DNA of 17,133 nucleotides from contig JANXWM010000435.1 in the NCBI GenBank assembly GCA_025351145.1, positions 1 through 17,133 of the forward strand, in the 5' to 3' direction. Shown here in pieces: positions 14,920 to 17,133 of the stretch. The DNA is from Chitinophagaceae bacterium (GTDB lineage Bacteria; Bacteroidota; Bacteroidia; Chitinophagales; Chitinophagaceae). The notes under the pieces are model-generated. The model was not told the DNA's origin, did no database searches, and worked only from the letters and a program-made list of their open reading frames with translations. A program made the translations under genes and the position numbers. Numbering within the stretch: the first letter of the stretch is position 1; each line of letters opens with the position of its first letter.

Positions 14920-16355
14920 CTCACCCAGTTTTGTTGATTGGTATGGGTTAACTGAACCTTCACTTTAAACTTATTACGCAGGTGCCTTGCCAATGCTTCC
15001 GCTGCGTATACGCTTCGGTGTTGTCCGCCCGTGCAGCCAAAATTTATCATCAGGCTTATAAAGCCGCGTTTAATATAATCGGTTACCGAAATATCGATCA
15101 GGTTATACACGCTGTTCAAATAAACGGGCATATCGGTTTGTTGTTCCAAAAAATCCTTTACTGATTTGTCGAGCCCCGATAATTTTTTGTACTCCTCCAC
15201 CCTGCCCGGGTTTAAAATGCCCCGCATATCAAATACATAACCGCCGCCATTCTCTGAAAGATCAGCCGGGATGCCTTTTTTATAAGAAAAACTGTTTACA
15301 CTGATCACCAACGGGGTTTCTGCGGTAGCTTTTATATTTTCAAAGCGGCCAATCACTTCCTCTTCCGTTATCAAACCCAGCAGCCTTTCAAATTCCGGCA
15401 ATACAATACCTACACTACTGTTTTTAAAGAACCATTGAAGATTCTTAAGGGCCAAGGGGATGCTGGTGAGGAAATGGGCCTTCCTTTCAAATAAGCCACG
15501 GAAGCCGTATGCACCCAATACCTGCAATAAGCGTATCAGCACATAACCGTTATACTGGCTTTCAAAACGAATCTTATCGATCGGCTTTTGCAGGAGGGCT
15601 TCCACGCATTCCATATAATAATGAAGCAGATTCTTTTTCCATTCATCACTTAGTTCTGCCCTGGCCTGCCATAGTAAGGATGCCACATCATATTGCAAAG
15701 CGCCTTTCATACCGCCCTGGTAATCGATGAAGAAAACCTTACCATCCTTCACCATCACATTCCTGCTTTGAAAATCGCGGAACATGAAATATTTATGATC
15801 TACGTGCGATAAGTAAGTACTTAGTGCATCAAAATCATCAATGAGCTTCTCTTTATCATAAGGGATCTTTAATGTGTCGAGAAAATAATATTTAAAATAC
15901 AGGAGGTCGCTCAGGATGGCTTGTTTGCCAAACTCCCTGCTGGTGATGCAGTCATCATAATTCAGGCCTTCATCCCCTTTTACCTGTAAATGTGCTAATG
16001 CCTGCAGGCTTTTGCGAAACAATTCATACACATTTTCATTGTGGCCTTTCTCTTCCAGTTCATTCAGGAGGGAACTATCGCCAAGGTCTTCCTGGATATA
16101 GATGGTCTTATCTTCATTGACCGCAAGGATGCCGGGAACAGGGCAATTGCACGCTTTAAAGTGCCTGCTAAAACCGATAAAAGTATTGTTCTCTTTTATG
16201 TTTGTGTTATAAGTAGCGATAAAGCTGCCCTGCCCGGTTTGTATCCTGAAATAGATCCTGTCACTGCCGCTTTGTGGCAATTTTTCAATACTGGTGGCCG
16301 CTGCTTTGCTGTATTGACGGAATAATTTTTCTATCGCTTCTTTTATCGTTTGCAT
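14916..16355 (-). CDS. AmgK-like sugar kinase fused to RapZ C-terminal domain
   Basis: A protein of 479 residues with two domains. Residues about 1-330 are an aminoglycoside-phosphotransferase-fold kinase of the AmgK type: a GSDRIYFRI loop at 30-38, the catalytic loop R193-D194-FQSRN199 and the metal-binding D211 in FFIDYQGG. AmgK phosphorylates the anomeric carbon of MurNAc or GlcNAc. Residues about 348-479 match the RapZ C-terminal domain: VNSFSYKKGIPADL, YVFDMRGILNPGR and GCTGGQHRSVYAAEALARHL at 440-459. In E. coli that domain binds glucosamine-6-phosphate. The usual RapZ N-terminal Walker-type domain is absent and replaced by the kinase. The fusion sits with the MurU-like gene, pointing to an amino-sugar-1-phosphate route controlled by sugar-phosphate level (inference). 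Confidence 0.88.
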   Translation of the reverse strand: MQTIKEAIEKLFRQYSKAAATSIEKLPQSGSDRIYFRIQTGQGSFIATYNTNIKENNTFIGFSRHFKACNCPVPGILAVNEDKTIYIQEDLGDSSLLNELEEKGHNENVYELFRKSLQALAHLQVKGDEGLNYDDCITSREFGKQAILSDLLYFKYYFLDTLKIPYDKEKLIDDFDALSTYLSHVDHKYFMFRDFQSRNVMVKDGKVFFIDYQGGMKGALQYDVASLLWQARAELSDEWKKNLLHYYMECVEALLQKPIDKIRFESQYNGYVLIRLLQVLGAYGFRGLFERKAHFLTSIPLALKNLQWFFKNSSVGIVLPEFERLLGLITEEEVIGRFENIKATAETPLVISVNSFSYKKGIPADLSENGGGYVFDMRGILNPGRVEEYKKLSGLDKSVKDFLEQQTDMPVYLNSVYNLIDISVTDYIKRGFISLMINFGCTGGQHRSVYAAEALARHLRNKFKVKVQLTHTNQQNWVR

Positions 16356-16410
16356 GTACCCGCTATTGTTGGTAAAAATAGTTTAAAATAGTTTTCTTAT
16401 AAAAAGATAA

Positions 16411-16434
16411 ATAAGACCGGTAAACCGGCCTTAT
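16411..16434 (-). terminator. Intrinsic terminator after the 53-residue ORF
   Basis: A 10-bp stem with one G-T pair (16411-16420 with 16425-16434) and a TTTA loop, followed on the minus strand by the T-rich stretch TTATCTTTTTAT. It begins at the stop codon of the small ORF. Confidence 0.8.
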
Positions 16435-16595
16435 CATATCCTGTATACATACTCGCGCCTTACCGCATAAGCTGCGGGGTCTGCTACCATTGTTTCATTT
16501 ATTTTAGCAGCGGTAGCAGGCGCTTTTGCAGTCTCTGTCCTCTTTGCTATTTCATAAACGATCCTTGCTATTAATATCATCATCCAGCATTTCAT
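16434..16595 (-). CDS. Small ORF, 53 residues, unknown
   Basis: Begins MKCWMMILIARIVYEIAKRT and ends with EYVYRI. The first half is hydrophobic with an amphipathic look (about residues 4-17); the second half is Ala/Thr-rich and then charged, with RR near the end. A strong AGGAGGT ribosome binding site lies 6 nt before the ATG, unusual for this phylum, where such sites are scarce. A terminator follows at once. These three facts make translation likely, but no homolog is known to me and the length does not exclude chance. It is the third of three terminator-separated small ORFs. Confidence 0.5.
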   Translation of the reverse strand: MKCWMMILIARIVYEIAKRTETAKAPATAAKINETMVADPAAYAVRREYVYRI

Positions 16596-16600
16596 TGAAT

Positions 16601-16606
16601 ACCTCC
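16601..16606 (-). promoter_or_regulatory. Strong Shine-Dalgarno site
   Basis: GGAGGT preceded by AAAA, 5-6 nt from the ATG at 16595. It is the only consensus-strength site noticed before a start codon in this window and decides the start of the 53-residue ORF. Confidence 0.65.
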
Positions 16607-16633
16607 TTTTTTTATACCTGGCTGAAAATAAAA

Positions 16634-16663
16634 AGCCCGGTCAGTTATGATTCCGACCGGGTT
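16634..16663 (-). terminator. Intrinsic terminator after the 40-residue ORF
   Basis: Stem CCCGGTC/GACCGGG (16636-16642 with 16655-16661), extended by a G-T and an A-T pair, with a 12-nt loop. On the minus strand CTTTTTATTTT follows. Confidence 0.85.
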
Positions 16664-16695
16664 GTAAATAGCTAAAAGGCTTATTGTGCCTATGT

Positions 16696-16818
16696 TTACT
16701 TATGCCACGGTCGCTTGTATGGATACAGTTCTCCCATCACGTCTTTAATACGCTTGCTGTTGTCTTGGGCTAAGCCCTGACAGCTGATGGGTGAATATTT
16801 TACTTGTATTGTCATCAT
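16696..16818 (-). CDS. Small ORF, 40 residues, unknown
   Basis: Begins MMTIQVKYSPISCQGLAQ and ends YPYKRPWHK, basic and aromatic at the C-terminus, with one cysteine. GGAG lies about 24 nt before the first ATG, too far for normal use, so initiation is uncertain; a second ATG follows directly. It lies between two intrinsic terminators (16867-16887 before it and 16634-16663 after it), which argues for a small transcribed unit. Function is unknown; the stretch could also be a small RNA. Confidence 0.4.
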   Translation of the reverse strand: MMTIQVKYSPISCQGLAQDNSKRIKDVMGELYPYKRPWHK

Positions 16819-16866
16819 TATTTTATTTTTTGTTAGATGCTCCTTTCAGATCATTTGCATAAAAAA

Positions 16867-16887
16867 GCCCCAACTATTTGTCGGGGC
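16867..16887 (-). terminator. Intrinsic terminator after the 30-residue ORF
   Basis: Stem of 8 bp with one wobble (16867-16874 with 16880-16887), 5-nt loop, then six T on the minus strand (A run at 16861-16866). Confidence 0.85.
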
Positions 16888-16916
16888 CCTTATTGAATCA
16901 GTTGGTTTTGGAAACG

Positions 16917-17009
16917 TTATGATGCAGCAATACATGCCCCTAAAATGGTATCAGTTCCTGACGGACTGAAGCCATTTGTTGTTGCGATATGTAAATTACT
17001 GCGTAGCAT
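16917..17009 (-). CDS. Small ORF, 30 residues, unknown
   Basis: Begins MLRSNLHIATTNGFSPSG and ends GACIAAS; rich in Thr, Ser, Gly and Ala with one cysteine near the end. It is preceded by an A-rich leader without a clear ribosome binding site and by a plausible promoter (17029-17060), and followed by a terminator. It could be a short peptide, a leader peptide, or part of a small RNA. No family recognised. Confidence 0.4.
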   Translation of the reverse strand: MLRSNLHIATTNGFSPSGTDTILGACIAAS

Positions 17010-17028
17010 TTTTTAATTTTTTGCAATG

Positions 17029-17060
17029 CAAAGATGAATTATTTTTTTTTGAATAGCCAA
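17029..17060 (-). promoter_or_regulatory. Candidate Bacteroidota promoter for the small-ORF train
   Basis: TTG at 17058-17060 and CATCTTTG at 17029-17036 (one base from TAnnTTTG) are separated by 21 nt, close to the -33/-7 arrangement known for the primary sigma factor of Bacteroides. Transcription would begin about 15 nt before the ATG at 17009. From 17061 to the window end I see nothing further. Confidence 0.5.
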
Positions 17061-17133
17061 ATTTATTTTTAAAATAGTTACAATAGTGGGATTGCAGAAT
17101 GTTATGAAAGGTAGTAATATCAATAGTTTCGGC

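Noticed and set aside
16787..16969. Plus-strand ORF of 60 residues
   Set aside because: Antisense to two small ORFs and a terminator; no ribosome binding site, and its sequence crosses the terminator hairpin.

Overview
The window looks like chromosome of a Bacteroidota bacterium, most likely family Chitinophagaceae. This rests on the PF14905-type and BtuB-like outer-membrane receptors, short A-rich leaders mostly without Shine-Dalgarno sites, a TAnnTTTG-like promoter, tRNA genes without an encoded CCA end, and protein families that are typical of that phylum. The assignment comes from family recognition, not a database search.

Layout. (1) 1-1075 is a mobile-element boundary. It holds the AT-rich 3' end of a large serine recombinase whose frame runs on through a terminator and into a tRNA. 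Facing it on the minus strand are three versions of one tRNA-Arg(CCG) gene: a 5' fragment (1024-1075), an intact gene (919-990) and a full-length gene (572-672). A small GIY-YIG nuclease gene lies between the last two and overlaps the 5' end of the third. The fragment and the third copy carry the same 29-nt palindromic insertion in the D-loop. (2) 1100-4216 (minus) is a cobalamin-riboswitch operon: btuB-like receptor, CWC cysteine-rich protein and MarC-family membrane protein, with junctions of 2 nt and an 8-nt overlap. No terminator is visible between it and the tRNA array. (3) 4423-5872 (minus) holds an outer-membrane protein beginning CEICGC after its signal peptide and a small membrane protein with a CCCHGKC cluster, both probably metal-related. 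(4) 5873-6220 is a 348-nt intergenic stretch with two strong hairpins. (5) 6221-8769 (plus) holds an APC amino-acid permease and a trans-sulfuration-family PLP enzyme. (6) 8831-14183 (plus) holds a TolC-type outer-membrane protein, a membrane-fusion protein and a PF14905 outer-membrane barrel protein, with no inner-membrane pump gene beside them. (7) 14200-16355 (minus) is a two-gene amino-sugar module: a MurU-like nucleotidyltransferase overlapping an AmgK-like kinase that is fused to a RapZ C-terminal domain. (8) 16434-17060 (minus) holds three tiny ORFs, each followed by its own intrinsic terminator, with a candidate promoter ahead of the first.

The most unusual points are the tRNA-Arg/GIY-YIG array with palindromic D-loop insertions, the AmgK-RapZ fusion beside MurU, and the train of terminator-separated small ORFs. 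Two small palindromic repeats also recur: a CCCCTC/GAGGGG hairpin sits inside the riboswitch, and a GCGTCGCAC-type palindrome occurs near 4380 and near 10310.
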